Positions 1 to 12,859 of a stretch of DNA of 57,500 nt are shown piece by piece. Position 1 is the first letter of the stretch, and the number at the start of each line of letters is the position of its first letter. The stretch is taken from positions 82,079,760 to 82,137,259 of the forward strand of contig CM060316.1 in assembly GCA_030674155.1 (NCBI GenBank), written 5' to 3'. Both the position numbers and the translations under genes were made by a program. The stretch comes from Stramonita haemastoma. Taxonomy: Eukaryota > Mollusca > Gastropoda > Neogastropoda > Muricidae. The notes beneath the pieces are model-generated. The model worked only from the letters and a program-made list of their open reading frames with translations, was not told the origin of the DNA and did no database searches.

Positions 1-2
1 CA

Positions 3-90
<88 letters not shown>
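1..90. repeat. (CACG)n / (CA)n microsatellite
   Basis: About 40 bases of CACG repeats run into about 50 bases of CA repeats at the window edge. The array begins 115 bases beyond the ORF2 stop of LINE-1, so on the element's own strand it lies just past the 3'UTR as (TG)n. LINE-3 has a similar mixed CACG/CA array beyond its ORF2 stop. The true left end is outside the window. Confidence 0.97.
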
Positions 91-204
91 GAGCAAAATT
101 CTGAACAAATGTGTTGTGTCATGATAAACAGAATCCTTACAATTTGAAATTTTTATCAGTTTACATGATTCACCAAATGTCAATGCACCAGTTTCAGCTG
201 CCTA

Positions 205-3200
205 TCATTGTAAGCCAAGCATCATCTTTCTTCTGTTGATTGCATGAAAAACAAACCTGGATACATTATGTCTGTGATTTACATTTGATGATTTTAGTAG
301 AACATGAAGAGATAGTCCTAACGATTCCGTAAGAAATTTGTCTCGAAGGTCTGTGTAAAGGTTGCAATCATACAAGAGATGATGTTCATTTTCAATTTGA
401 TTATCACAAAACTGACAATGTCTATCCTGTACAGATTCACTATATCTATGTATGTTATCATTAATGGGAAGTGCACCAACTCTTAGTTGGGTAACAGCCA
501 CACGAAAACAGTAAATGTCCATGTCGTTTATATATTTTTCTCTTTCAAAAACTGTTTTAAATGAACTGTACATTTGATATCTTTCTCGTTCCCTGATTGT
601 TCCATTCCATTCCTGAATAAACCAGTCCACAAGTCTTTGTTTAAAAACTCTGAAAAACATTTTAGCATTTCCCACTCCTTGCAACAACCAGACAATACCA
701 TGACCAGTCTCACACAGAATCTCTCTCACATTTGTAACCCAACAACTTTTGCCACATCTGTCTAATTCTAATAACATGATATATGCTCTGTGGGGTAACC
801 TTTCGTTATCCATTTCAACTAATTTTAGCCAATACCTTATACAAGCAACATACGAATTGATGTACAATGGGAATCTCCCAAGGTCTCCATACACCATTTT
901 GTTAGGCGTTCCTCGTTGGAACACCTAAAAATCTTTTACAAGCTATTAAATGTACTTTTTCAATATGTTCTAGTCTATTTATTCCCCATACCTCAGATGC
1001 ATATAACAAAATTGGTTGAATTTTTATGTCAAAAATTTTAAAGAATACACTTGAGGTCATTTCTTTGTATTTGTTAAACACTTTATGTAATTGCATAACT
1101 GCTTTCTTTCCTTTTATTGCTAAATGATCTATACCCCTTTTGGCACTAATCTTAGTGGTGAAATTAAACCCTAAATAACAATAACTATTCACTACTTCTA
1201 ATCTCATTCCATCATAAAACCATTTTTCATGTCGTCCCAGAAACCCTCCTTTTCTAAATACCATTATCTTTGTCTTATCCTTATTGACATATAATTGCAT
1301 TTTTTTACAACACATGTGCAAAATATTTAGTTGGTTTTGGAGACCTCTGGGAGTGGTTGACAGCAGAGCTACATCATCTGCAAACAACATAATAAGCAAA
1401 TCCGCAATACCAGGCAGCATTTGGACACCATGTTTACCACTTTCCTCAACGTCATCAGCTAACTGATTAATAAATAATGAAAATAACGTTGGGCTCAAAA
1501 CACAACCCTGTCTTACTCCAGTCGGGCATTTAAACAGTTCAGTCAACTGAGATTTTGAACGTACACATGACAAAAGCGAGTTATACATTGCAGAGAGAGA
1601 AGCAAGGAATTTTCCTTTAACACCTTGATTAATCAAGCACTCTAGGAGTTTATTATGGCACACAGAGTCAAAAGCCTTTCTAAAGTCTACAAAGGCTACA
1701 TACAGCTTCCTACCTTTTTTACTCAAACATTTCTGGACTGAGGCATATAAAGTAAAAATGTGATCAACTGTAGAATGTCTTTTCCGAAATCCGGCTTGCT
1801 TGTCTGAAATCAAGTTATTAGTTTCTAACCAGTTATATAGTCTAGTATTTAATATAGAAGTATAACACTTAGAAATTATACTTAATAAAGATACACCTCT
1901 GTAGTTATCCACATTATCTGGGTCCCCCTTTTTGTATATTGGAATTATTATAGCTTTAGACCACTGAACAGGATAGATTCCTTGGTCAAAGATATTATTA
2001 AATAATTTTGTTAGAAATTTATAAACAACATTTCCACCAGCTTTCAGCATTTCGGCAGAGATACTGTCTATACCACATGCTTTTCCTATCTTAAGTTTAG
2101 AAATGGCTCGAATAACTTCACCCTCACTAATAGTTTGGTTTAGATCATGATCTAAGTCTTCTAAAGGATCATTTTCAACACTGATTTCCTCTGCTTGGGT
2201 TTGATTACTGTTTTGATATAAAGATTTAAAGTGGTTAAACCAGTCATCCAGACTAATGTTATTATCGACTTTTTGTTTGCCACCACATCCCATGTTTCTC
2301 AAAAGTTTCCAAAACTGACGTGACTCATTCATTTCTTTCACTAAGTTATCTGTTTGTAATTTCCTAAACATTCGTTTTTTCATCTTTAATAGATATCTAT
2401 ACCTTTTCCTTGCTTCTACGTAAACTATTCTATCCTCTTCTTCACGAGATTTTCTAAAAATGTTAAGCTTTTTTCGACATTCTTTCTTTAAGTTACAACA
2501 TTCCTCATCAAACCAAACTGATTTTCTCTTTTTCTTAGCCGAGAGTACCTTAAACATGCATTGACTAGAGACTTTCAGACACTCCACAAAAACATCCAAA
2601 GCACTATCTACATTAGTATCTAAAGTTAAACTTGCTTCAATTAGTCTATTTTGGATTATGCTGCTTTGCAACATCTCAGAAAATTCGTTTTCCTTTTCTT
2701 CTTTCCAAATAAATTTCTCCTGTGTCATATCTATATTTAAATTTGGTATCCCTGAATCATTTACATTATGTTTATGTTCTATTTGTAAGACCACTGGTAG
2801 GTGATCAGACTCTGTTAAACTTTCGACAACAAGTGATGTACAATTCACAGATAACAACAAATCGCAAGAAACTATAAAGTAATCTACTGTACTTGCACCA
2901 GACGATGCGATAAAAGTACAGCTGTCATCAAATCTTCATTCATTTAGACCATTTAAAATGGTACATTCAAATATATTGCACAAGTCAATCAATTGTGCAC
3001 TAAAATTATTCATTTGACTATCTTGAGACTTTCTTGAAAAGTGGTCATTTTTTACAGCTATTTCATCAAAATCAGTAACATCGCCAAAGAAACACATATT
3101 TTCAGAAGCAGTTCTTGCATTCATATCCCCATTCAACAAAATATAAAAATCAACATACATTTCATTCAGATCCATTAGACATTGTTCTATCCTTTCAATG

Positions 3201-3600
3201 CCATAAGCACCCTCCAGTGATTTCCAGTAAGGAGAGTCACTGGGGGGTACATAAGAACTAATAAACATAATATCTTTGTCTGTACATAATAAATCTTTAT
3301 TCATTTTCAAAACTACTGTATTTTCAATATCCAATGGAATTCGCTGCACAGAATCTGCAAATGATTTTTTAACCATTACTATGACCCCTCCAGAGAATCT
3401 TCCCTGCCGAGAGAGTTTCTTTGCCTTTGCTGTGAATGTGATGTAGTCTGAAAACAAAGGTGAATCAAAATCATCTCTAACAAAAGTTTCTGTCAAACAA
3501 AGAAAATCATGGGAAAGAAGATATTCAACAAAATGTGCATTATCCAATTTTTTAACAATCCATTAACATTATAATTAAGAAATTTTATTTGACCTATTTA
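205..3600 (-). pseudogene. LINE-1 ORF2: endonuclease-reverse transcriptase, broken
   Basis: The product would nick target DNA and reverse-transcribe the element RNA. The endonuclease part (3547-2936) shows GDMNAR; TVDYF and ESDHLP follow just after the first stop. The reverse transcriptase (2860-902) shows FRKRHSTVDH, VDFRKAFDSV, GVRQGCVLSP and the catalytic FADD in LIMLFADDVALLS. The C-terminal part (924-205) ends with a CX2CX8HX4C zinc-knuckle-like motif. Three breaks are visible. There is a frameshift near 3555, because the N-terminal FLNYNVNGLL lies in another frame. There is one in-frame TGA at 2938-2936, where LINE-3 has a glycine codon. A single-base indel lies near 905-924, within GVP-T-R-TPNKM. 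The damage is light, which points to a fairly recent insertion. Confidence 0.9.
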
Positions 3601-3727
3601 CACTATGTACAACCTGTTTTGCATGATTTAATTACATGGATGTCACTGACTGACCATTAGTGCATGTTACGTTAATCTCCTTATATGTTCCATGTGTTTG
3701 TTTTGGTACTGTGGCCTGGCCGAATTC

Positions 3728-5783
3728 CTATCTGTGTGTACATGTCTGCACATCACCATGAGATTTTGGACACATGCATTTATTAGTGACTTTGTTTTGC
3801 TCCCCTGGCATAGCTTTGTTGAAAGAATCTACGATACTACTCTGACTGTGGGATCTCTGGGGCTGTCTGCCACCAGTCAGGCTACCACAGTCTTGTACAA
3901 GGGGCAGTACTTCTTGGGCAGGTCTCTTGTTGTGCACCTGTTCCGTTTTTGTCCAGTCACTGTTTGTCCTGTCTTGCCTCCAGTCTTTCTGCTGTTCTGC
4001 TTGTCTGATTGTCTTATGTTTGTCACATTCTGTCCTGTCATGTCTTCTGTCGCTGAGTCATCAGTCTTGTTCTGTTCTGCATTACTTGAGATTGTTTTGC
4101 ACAATTCTGTATGTTTATGTGTTTCATCAGATTTGTCTGTTTCACTTATTTCCTCCCTAGTCGTTTGATTTTCATCATCAAAGTCATTGTTCTCCCATCT
4201 CATTTCATTTGTGTCACCTGAAACAGTCATCATGTTGTCATCTGTCCTGTCACTTTCTCGATTAAACTGGTGGAACTGTCTTTGCTATCTGTCACCACAC
4301 CTTGGTCTAGTTCATTCTCATCATTTCCAGCTTGTTTTGCAGAGTCCAACTGTAGATCAGTGTCCCTCGTCTGGGTGGGATTCAGCTCTTGATCACTTTG
4401 ATCTGTATCAACAAGATCATTTTCCCCATAGGATGGCACTTGCTGCCTCTCAGTCACCTTCCTATCACTGGCAAGACTGGAGATCTTTGTGGTCCCTTCA
4501 GATATGGAATGTTTTGCAGAGTTTGTGTTGTTGGAGCTTCCCTTCATCCAGATGATCCTCTTGTCTGCTGATCCTCTTGTCTGCCTCTTGTCTGCTGACG
4601 CTCTGTATCTCGTTGGTGCTGGCTGTTTTGTGACTTCACTGTAGGAGCGTGCACCCGGAACTACTGGAACAAAAGAATGTCTGCCTCTGTTTTGTCTGTC
4701 TCCTTCTCTGTGATGGAATTTTCTCTGGTTTCCATAACTTCTGTTCTCTCTGCCTCGTAATTGGCTGGCATCAGAGTGATAGCCAGAGAGTTCTTCCTCG
4801 TCTTCAGAATCTTGTCCTGCTTGATCATAAGGATACTGTGGTGCATTCGAAGTATTCCATGGACTTGTCTGTGCTTGTTTACCGTATTGTCGTGTAGAAA
4901 AAAATCTGTTTCGTCCACTTGGCTGGCTTTGGTTTCCCTGACTATAGTCATTTCCAGAGACTTGTGTTTTGGTACGAAAACCTTCTGTGGTCTTGCTGTT
5001 CCTGCTTGTATTTACAGGAGGCAGGTGAGGCCAGTTTTCGTCACTTCTTCTTAATCTTGGGGAAGTGTACTGCCATTGCCTGTTGTCCATGGGTAGAGCA
5101 TCTTGCTGTTTCTCTCTCACTTGTAATTTGCCATTATATATATATGCAATTTTGCCTTGGTTTCTATAGAAGTCTACCATTTCTCTCTGTCGTGAGGTAA
5201 GGTCTGATGCCACTCGTACTCCACTTTGTCATAAGCTGTCCCTGAGATCTTTGTCACCGAGAACTGCCATTTTGTCTGTCCACCTCTGTAGTTGGACCAG
5301 GATGGGTCGAGGATCCCTGCTGTAATGTCGCAGCTTTCCAATGCGAAAGGCTCTGACAATATCCTGGGGTTGCCAACTTGCAGAATGAGAGTGATCATTC
5401 AAAAGATCAACTATTGTTTGCGTGGTTGTGTATTCATCTTCCCACTCACTCTCTTGTACATTCATGAACTTGATATTACATGCTTTCATGCCTTGCTCCA
5501 GTGTTTCAACTTTTCTTTCTAACTGCTCAATTCTTTCAAATAAACTGCCATTGTCCTCTTGGAGTTCTTTGATCTCTTCAAAGTTGGAGACAGCCATTTC
5601 CTTCACTTTTACTACTTCAGAACAAAACCGTCCTATACTACTCTCTAGGGAACTGAATCTTTCGTTCATTTCAGTTTTTATCCCGGTTGAATGTAGAGCA
5701 AAGCCTTGCTGCATCTGAGCTAATCGCCAGTCAATTAGTTGAAATATATTGGCTTCAGGTGGGTATGGAGCACTTTCAGACAT
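3728..5783 (-). pseudogene. LINE-1 ORF1: L1 ORF1p-like RNA-binding protein, in shifted frames
   Basis: The first part (5783-5229) has a coiled-coil-like stretch, about residues 60-105 (KELQEDNGSLFERIEQLERK). An RRM-like region follows, with RAFRIGK and RPILVQLQRWTDKMAVLG. Next (5213-4230) comes the C-terminal-domain signature (DLTSRQREMVDFYRNQGKIA) and a long Gln/Arg/Ser-rich tail. This architecture matches the Transposase_22/L1 ORF1p family, which coats LINE RNA as a chaperone. Reading continues as an acidic segment (4233-3877), then a basic tail (3937-3728) containing SQSSIVDSF. The latter matches SQSSISDSF in LINE-3. There is a break at about 5213-5229, and each later segment is in the -1 frame relative to the one before. 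Confidence 0.8.
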
Positions 5784-6192
5784 TTTTCAAGTGCCTGTGG
5801 TAAAGCAGGTTTGTTTACATTCACTGGGAGTGCTCATGTGCTGTGGGAAAAAAAAAAAAAATCAGCAAGGGCGTACTGATGATAACTTGCACGTGAAAAT
5901 CACTGGCATTTCTCGGTGTCATACAAAACAGAAGTTGTGGAACGTGAGCTCAAGGAACATTCATGGCAGATTCAAAATTGTTATTTATTTTATATACTTG
6001 ATAAAATTGTCCATTATGACACAACCACTGACCTTTTTAGTTCTTTCTTCTCACCTTTCTTTACACTAACACCTCATACACCACCTTGCCAAAAAACTTT
6101 TAAGTACATGGTTTCATTCAGCGAAAATTTCGTAAACAACACAGAGCGTTGATTCACACACCCTTCCCTTTCCTTCACCCGAGAGGAGCCCC
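5784..6192 (-). other. 5'UTR of LINE-1 and adjacent sequence
   Basis: No coding sequence is recognised. The part nearest ORF1 resembles the sequence upstream of ORF1 in LINE-3: both share a short run around cttgcacgtg and, further out, cactgacctttt near 6030 (26,290 in LINE-3). A poly(A) run sits at 5849-5861. The exact 5' end of the element cannot be placed by eye; similarity fades near 6040, and 6040-6192 is unassigned AT-rich sequence. Confidence 0.6.

Positions 6193-6281
<89 letters not shown>
6193..6281. repeat. (GA)n microsatellite
   Basis: Nearly pure GA dinucleotides, interrupted once by GGGG near 6237. It separates the LINE-1 5' flank from a core-B segment of the compound repeat family. 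Confidence 0.97.
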
Positions 6282-6585
6282 ATCTTCAAATTACATTAAA
6301 CAATCTAGTCAATATTTGAAAACACTCTCACTTCTGTAAAAAAAAAAAAAAAAAATCATCAATTATCTATAAGCTCATAATGTAGCCAATCCTTACAAGG
6401 AAAAGAAAACCCCAAAAGGCAAACAACAAACAAAAGAGCAAGATTGTATTAAAAAAAAAATTTTTAATCAAATAGGAGCGAAACAACATTTAAGGTTATA
6501 AATACAAACCAGTTTTAAATCAAACTCTATACATTAAGAAATGATATATATACTAATGAAGATGAAAAAATAGCAAATAATCAGG

Positions 6586-6589
<4 letters not shown>
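6282..6589 (+). repeat. Core-B segment of the compound repeat family (long version)
   Basis: Non-coding, A-rich sequence with near-identical blocks at 12,119-12,425. Shared landmarks include aacatttaaggtta, accagttttaaatcaaactc and ctaatgaagatgaaa. A poly(A) run lies at 6338-6354. No ORF or RNA gene is seen. Confidence 0.85.
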
Positions 6590-6670
<81 letters not shown>

Positions 6671-6677
6671 AGAAGAG

Positions 6678-6761
<84 letters not shown>
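6590..6761. repeat. (GA)n microsatellite, about 170 bp
   Basis: A long GA array with a few single-base G insertions, bounded on both sides by copies of the core-B sequence. Confidence 0.97.
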
Positions 6762-6763
<2 letters not shown>

Positions 6764-6915
6764 TCATCAAATTGCATCGTCATCAAAACAAACCAATCAA
6801 CGAAATGTTTCAAAACACCCACAAAACACTTCTGTAAACAAATTATCATCGATGAAACCTATAAGCTCACAAAACATTCATATGAAAATTAATATATTCT
6901 GTGTGTGTAAGTGTG

Positions 6916-6916
<1 letters not shown>
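6762..6916 (+). repeat. Core-B segment of the compound repeat family (short version)
   Basis: It contains acaaaccaatcaacgaa, cacccacaaaacacttctg and ttcatatgaaaattaatata, all repeated at 11,546-11,695. No coding potential is seen. Confidence 0.88.

Positions 6917-6963
<47 letters not shown>
6917..6963. repeat. (TCAA)n array: likely 3' tail of LINE-2
   Basis: About eleven copies of a 4-base unit. On the minus strand it reads (TTGA)n directly after a 3'UTR that contains gaataaaactga, an arrangement typical of non-LTR elements that end in short tandem repeats rather than poly(A). Confidence 0.85.
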
Positions 6964-6964
<1 letters not shown>

Positions 6965-7092
6965 TCAGTTTTATTCAGTTTTTGCAGGCCATAAGACCCA
7001 TATGAACACAAGATATGAAAAGCAACCATGTAGCAGTCGAGGTGATATAGTACAGTAAGCACGGCAGTCTTTTGTTGTAGGCACCAAAAGAC

Positions 7093-10000
7093 CTATATGT
7101 TTCTGATTTTTAGACATTCAATTACATAAACTGCCAAATTCACAATCAATTTGTCAGAAGGGTTTGAGCACAGCATCTGAACCTTAAAGCCTGAAGGGAA
7201 CCTGTGATAATAGAGGGGGATATAACGCTTACGTAAAGTTGCATATCTTGGGCATATGAGCAAAAAGTGACACAAATCTTCAATGGCAGATCCATCACAC
7301 TGAACACAATAGGGATTTACAGGTGTTTTCTTATAACGAGGAATTCCTTTCAGTGGCAGTGTATTACTTCTTAATAAGCATAGTATACGGCGGTGTTCAT
7401 AAGAAACCAGAAGTCCTACATAATTCGCTCTACATATCTCAGGATGATAATTTAGGTAATCTGGATAGGACATCAATGAGTCATGCCAGTTCTGGCGATA
7501 TGTGTCCACAAGTCTAGTTTTGAAGGTTCTGATAAACAGAGAAACATCTCCAATAGTTTGCATTTCCCAGACATATCCAAAACCATTTGTACATAACATA
7601 GATCTGATGTGGGTTACCCAGTTTCTTCTGCCCATCTGATCATGCTTGAGCAGCATGAAGTAACATGCTTGGATATTCTCAGCATAGCAAGATTAATCAT
7701 ATTTATTCTTAAAAGTATCAATGTATATTGGGTATCTACCACATTCACCCAAAGCAATGCTATTCTTTACATCTCTACCAACACCTAAAACCATTTTACA
7801 AATTTTGATATGCACCTTTTCAATGTTGTCAAATCTACTATGTCCCCAAATCTCAGAGCCGTACAACAGAATTGGTTTCACTTTGGTGTCAAAAATTTTG
7901 AACACAGTAGTGACAGGCAGGTTTTTAAGCCTGAAATACAATCTTTTAATTCCTGCAACTGCTCTGAGAGCTTTGCCAGATAAGTTATCTATACAACGTG
8001 ACCAATTTAAAGTAGATCCAAACATGATTCCTAGATAACTATAACAGGGTTCTGTCATGATTTGCTTGCTTGCATAATACCATTTTTCACAGTTTTTCAA
8101 AAATACCACCATTTTTGAAAACCACCACTTTTGTTTTTTCCATGTTAACTTTTAGACCCTATTTGTAGCAGTACTTTTCAAGACAATTTATTTTCTTTTG
8201 TAAATCACCAACAGAATCTGACACCAAAGCAATGTCATCAGCATACATTAAAAGAAATATGCTAAGTTGACTGTTTAATAAATCTATACCATGGGCATCA
8301 CAAAGTTTCATTTGTACTTCTAGTTCAGAAAGAAATATTGAGAACAACAGAGGGCTCAGAATACATCCCTGTTTCACTCCAGATAAGCAATCAAAATACT
8401 CTGTAATTTTGTCACCAACTTTAACAGCTGCTTTCATACTTGTTATACATACTTTGTAACGTCAAAAACATTTTTCCATGAATACCTTTATGCAATAACA
8501 GAAACAACAGCTTTCCTCTATTTACGCAATCAAAGGCTTTGGAGAAGTCTACAAAAAGAGTATAGAATCAACCTCCCTGCTTTGTTAAATATTTCTGGAC
8601 AAGACTCTGCAGAGTAAACACATTATCGACCGTGCTATATCCCTTCTGGAAGCCAGCTTGTGCCTCTGGTATTACATCATTGTCATCACAAAATTGACAC
8701 AGTCTTTCATTTATGACCATACTGTACAATTTACTGACAATGTTCAAGAGGGATATTCCTCTGTAATTGTCGACGTTTTGGACATTGCCTTTCTTATGTA
8801 AGGGAAAAATCAGTCCTTGTGTCCAACTCTCAGGGTATTGTCCAGATGAGAAGATTTTATTAAACAAAGGGACGAGAAATTTTATGTGAACATCAGGGGC
8901 ATGCAAAAAGAAATCAGATGACAAGCCATCAGGACCTGGGGCTTTACCACTTTTCAGTTTCCTCAATGCCCTCCAGATTTCTGCTTCTGATATATCATTG
9001 TTTAGTTGTGATTCCTCACATTCTTCATAGTCATCAGAACTGTGTGCATCTAGAAATGTTTGTACTTCTTCTGAAAATTCCAAGTCATCTGATGTCTGTT
9101 TTACATTGAACAGAGCGTTGAAATAGTTATACCATGCTCTGGGGGGGGGGGATTTCTTCTGTCTTAGTTTGTTTGTTTGAGGTAAGTCTTTTAAGTTTTT
9201 GCCAAAAAGATCTAGAGTTTTTATCATTGCAAGATTCATTTAATTCTTTTAATAATTGTTCGTTGTACTCTGCCTGTTTCTTTTTGCTTATATTTTTCAG
9301 TTCTTTCTTGCAGTCAATGTAATTATTTAAATCATCTTGTGCATTTGAGTGCCGAAACATTTTCAAGTGCCTGTATTTCTCTTGTTTTGTATGTTCCATT
9401 CTGCATCCCACCAGGGTGGTTGGGTATGTGTTTGAGGCTTACTCTGCCTTAACTTCATTTTGTCTGCTGCACTGTGAAGGAATGAAATAAAACAGTGACA
9501 CGCTTCCTCAGTGCTAGTTTCTAATGCTGATATGAATTTTTCAAATACCTGGTGGGCGTACTCTTGACAGTAATCCCTGAATGACTCGGTGTAACCTTCT
9601 TTCCACAAAAATGTTGTGTTTTCTTCTAAATCTATGTCATCCATTTGTTCACATACATCCTGAGCCAAGTGGTAGTGGAAAGATAGAATGATGGGAAAAT
9701 GATCAGATTCTGTTCGGTCAGCAACAAACATGTCTGTTATATATTGATACAGTGGCATTGAACAGATAAAATAGTCCACTACACTTTTCCCTCTGTTAGC
9801 TGTACAGGTAATCTCCCCTTCACTGTCACTTTTAGTTCTACCATTTACAATAAATAAACCAAATTCTTTACAGAGCTCCAAGAGATTTCTGCCAAAAGTA
9901 TTTATAACGTTATCTTTTGATTTTCTGACATTTTGAGGGCCCTCTGAAATCAAATCATCTAAATCCTGAAACAAAGGAATCTGTGCATCTTTATCAGTAA

Positions 10001-10628
10001 TATCAACATCAGGAAAATCAGAGGTTCTAGCGTTGAAATCGCCACTTAAAATCCAGGGTAAATCAGGGTACTGTTGCATGATTTCAGTCATAGAGTTTTC
10101 CAGTGTAACAATACCATCTAGATTGTCTTCACCATAAACAACAGAACGTTCAGGGGCAACATAAATAAACCCAGCAAGAATCTCACATGAAAAATTAAAA
10201 ACGGACTCAACAAATTTCAAGAAAACAGCATCCTCAGCTGAAGACAACAAACGAGACACAGATGATGCTATACTTTTGTGAACACACACAACTACCCCAC
10301 CTTTCAGCCTCTGTGTACGATGTGAAGAAAACACTGTGTAATCCGGAAAGGCTTGCTCTATGTCACTTTGTTTGCAGGACCAAATCTCTGAAAACGCAAA
10401 CACTTTGAACCTTGCACAGAAAGATTTCCACGATGCACTTTTCAGCTTGTTAAAGAGTCCTTGAATGTTCCAAGACATTATTTCAAACACAGGAGTTTTA
10501 CATTGAGAATTCTGGTTGTTTGTGTGTGTGTGATTTGACTCATCATTTGTGGTATTGTCATGTACAGTTTGTTGGTCAGCATAGTTCAAGTCTGGTATCA
10601 TTCTGTCTGCTGTCGTTACGTCAGTCAT
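7093..10628 (-). pseudogene. LINE-2 ORF2: endonuclease-reverse transcriptase, multiply broken
   Basis: Endonuclease piece 10,628-9,363 shows MSWNIQGL at the domain start, SGDFNAR, KSVVDYFIC and TESDHFPII. The RT linker lies at 9,411-9,127. RT pieces are 9,239-8,568 (GKAPGPDGLSS, NYRGISLL, AGFQKGYSTVDNVF), 8,437-8,159 (GVKQGCILSPLLF and catalytic YADD) and 8,112-7,693 (FFKxFD-like YLGI and PILLYGSEIWG). The C-terminal piece 7,656-7,093 has a CX2CX9HX4C motif. The break near 9,139-9,149 coincides with a run of G, where slippage or sequencing error is likely. Other breaks are at about 9,363-9,411, 8,440-8,567, 8,113-8,158 and 7,657-7,692. No functional product is expected. Confidence 0.88.
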
Positions 10629-10828
10629 TACGTTGTCTTCGCTAACTTTGCCGTTTTCTGTCGAATCTACAACATTCTGTTCCTGTAATGTGTCATTGTC
10701 ACATGTGTTTTGTTGTTATCTGTCTTGTCTGTCACACAGTCTTCTGTCCCCTTATTAGTGTGGCTGAGTGAAGGTGTGTAGGGAGCATCATTCCTGCAGG
10801 TTGCCTGAAGACGGGGTCGGCCTGACCC
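10629..10828 (-). other. LINE-2 inter-ORF region
   Basis: This lies between the ORF1 remnant and ORF2. Short polar open stretches run through it, possibly the degenerate Thr/Asp-rich ORF1 tail seen in LINE-1 and LINE-3. Nothing is recognisable with confidence. Confidence 0.4.
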
Positions 10829-10965
10829 TCAGCTCCCTCCCTGCCGGGGCACCAATTCCTGGGTGGCCTCGTCGTAGACGTGGACTTTTCCCTCGATGAC
10901 CAGGGTGTCGAAACGCAGGAAAGCCCGCTTCTCTTCTGCCTTGGCTTTCTTCAGGAACGGTAGCA
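10829..10965 (-). pseudogene. LINE-2 ORF1 C-terminal domain remnant
   Basis: About 45 residues beginning KLLPFLKKAKAEEKRAFLRF and continuing with LVIEGKVHVYDEATQELVP match the C-terminal domain of L1 ORF1p-like proteins. The complete ORF1 at the right end of the window has LVPYLKDARKDGKRAF at the same place. The upstream part is replaced by a TG array, so this is a truncated fragment. Confidence 0.75.
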
Positions 10966-10972
10966 GCTTGTG

Positions 10973-11046
10973 TAAGTGTGTGTGTGTGTGTGTGTGTGTG
11001 TGGGGTGTGCGCGCGCGCGCGTGTGCCTGCCTGCGTGTGTACATGC

Positions 11047-11093
<47 letters not shown>
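10973..11093. repeat. (TG)n microsatellite with GCGC interruption
   Basis: TG repeats with an alternating gcgcgcgcgcgt stretch near 11,009 and a TGCCTGCCTGCG block. It is the first TG array of the compound repeat and abuts the LINE-2 ORF1 remnant. Confidence 0.95.
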
Positions 11094-11096
<3 letters not shown>

Positions 11097-11464
11097 GGGG
11101 AAAAACAAGTAAAGAAGGCATAGTAAGAAATAGACATGGGGGAAAAAAACACACACCAAAAAAACACCTATTTAAAATTCGTATCTCTATATTTGAACAG
11201 TAAAACTACAATTTCAATTCAAATTTTTAAGAACCGAAACATTCCTATCCAATAATAAGACTAGGATAGCATATGTAGAAGTGGAAGATGGAAAAAAAAA
11301 AAAAAAAAAATAATAATAATAAACAAGTAAAAAAATAAAAAAAAAAAAAAATAAAATAAAAGGCATCTTTAAATTACATCATGATCAAAACAATCAGTCA
11401 ACAAAGTATTTCAAAAAGCCCACAAAACACTTCTGTAAACAAATCATCAATGAAACCTATAGGC

Positions 11465-11467
<3 letters not shown>

Positions 11468-11545
<78 letters not shown>
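11468..11545. repeat. (GA)n microsatellite
   Basis: An uninterrupted run of AG dinucleotides, about 78 bases, between two core-B copies of the compound repeat. Confidence 0.97.
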
Positions 11546-11547
<2 letters not shown>

Positions 11548-11694
11548 TCAAATTGCATCATCATCAAAACAAACCAATCAACGAACTATTTCAAAACACC
11601 CACAAAACACTTTTGTAAACAAAATTTATCATCAATGAAACCTAAAAGCTCACAAAGCATTCTATGAAAATTAATATATCCTGTGGGTGTAAGT

Positions 11695-11695
<1 letters not shown>

Positions 11696-11774
<79 letters not shown>

Positions 11775-11793
11775 GTGTGTGCGTGGTACATGC

Positions 11794-11856
<63 letters not shown>

Positions 11857-11868
11857 GTTGTGTGTGTG
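11696..11868. repeat. (TG)n microsatellite, about 170 bp
   Basis: TG repeats with a short interruption (cgtggtacatgcttg) near 11,782 that resembles the interruption of the first array (gtacatgcttg near 11,040). The two arrays are therefore homologous units, not independent expansions. Confidence 0.96.
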
Positions 11869-12484
11869 TGAGGGGGAAAAACAAGTAAGGAAGGCATAGT
11901 AGGAAATAGACACGAAGAAAAAAAAAAATAATAAAAATAAACATTAAAAATTAAAAAATTTAAATTCTCTTATTTAAACAGTAAAATTACAATTTCAATT
12001 CAAATTTTTAAGAACCGAAACATTCCTATCCAATAATAAGACTAAGATAGCATATGTAAAAGTGGAAAATGGAAAAGACAAAAAAGAACAAAACAAAAAA
12101 AAAATTGAAAAAAAGGCTTCTTTAAATTACATCATGATCAAAACAAATCAGTTAAAAAGTATTTCAAAACGCCCACAAAACGCTTCTGTAAACAAATCAT
12201 CAATGAAACCTATAGGCCCAAGCTCACAATGTGGCCAGGCCTAACAATGAAAGAAAAATCCCGAAAGCAAAACAAATAAAGAGCAAAATTGTATAAAAGA
12301 AGTAACAAATAGGGGCAAAGCAACATTTAAGGTTACACAAACAAGTTTAAATCAAACTCAATACATTAAGAGATATATAATTTACTAATGAAGATGAAAG
12401 AGAAAATGCAATTATTCAGGACGATGGTACATAAGGCATTAGAAATCTATAAGCCAAAACATTCATATGAAAAATAATACATTC

Positions 12485-12667
<183 letters not shown>

Positions 12668-12859
12668 GAGGGGGGAGCAAAGACAGCATAAAAAAACAAC
12701 AGCAACAACAAAATCAAACAAACAAACAAACAAAAAAAAGAAAAACAACAAAAAAAAACCCACACACACATAAAAAAAACAACAACAACAACAACAACAA
12801 CACAAAAAACCCTTAAACACAAAACACTAAATAAAATCACATCACTATATTAAACAGTA

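Larger units (their letters stand above)
91..6040 (-). mobile_element. LINE-1: two-ORF APE-type non-LTR retrotransposon, nearly full length
   Basis: On the minus strand the order is 5'UTR (about 6040-5784), ORF1 (5783 to about 3728), a short spacer, ORF2 (about 3600-205) and a 3'UTR (204-91). ORF2 carries an endonuclease, a reverse transcriptase and a C-terminal CX2CX8HX4C motif. The same layout and clear protein similarity occur in LINE-3. Nucleotide similarity to LINE-3 is visible in the 5'UTR (for example ttgcacgtg followed by ctggcat) and in a shared motif gtggcctggccgaat just after ORF1. Both ORFs carry frame breaks, so this copy is dead. I cannot assign the clade firmly; an L1-like ORF1 with an EN-RT ORF2 lacking a visible RNase H is what can be seen. 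Confidence 0.88.
6917..10965 (-). mobile_element. LINE-2: APE-type non-LTR retrotransposon, decayed
   Basis: The minus-strand order is an ORF1 C-terminal remnant (10,965-10,829), a spacer, ORF2 (10,628-7,093), a 3'UTR (7,092-6,964) and a (TTGA)n tail. Protein similarity to LINE-1 and LINE-3 is clear but distant. Most of ORF1 is missing because the element meets a TG array of the compound repeat at about 10,970. ORF2 is broken into at least six pieces, so this copy is older than LINE-1 and LINE-3. Confidence 0.85.

Noticed and set aside
3692..4168. 158-codon plus-strand ORF
   Set aside because: It is antisense to the ORF1 tail of LINE-1 and has no independent support.
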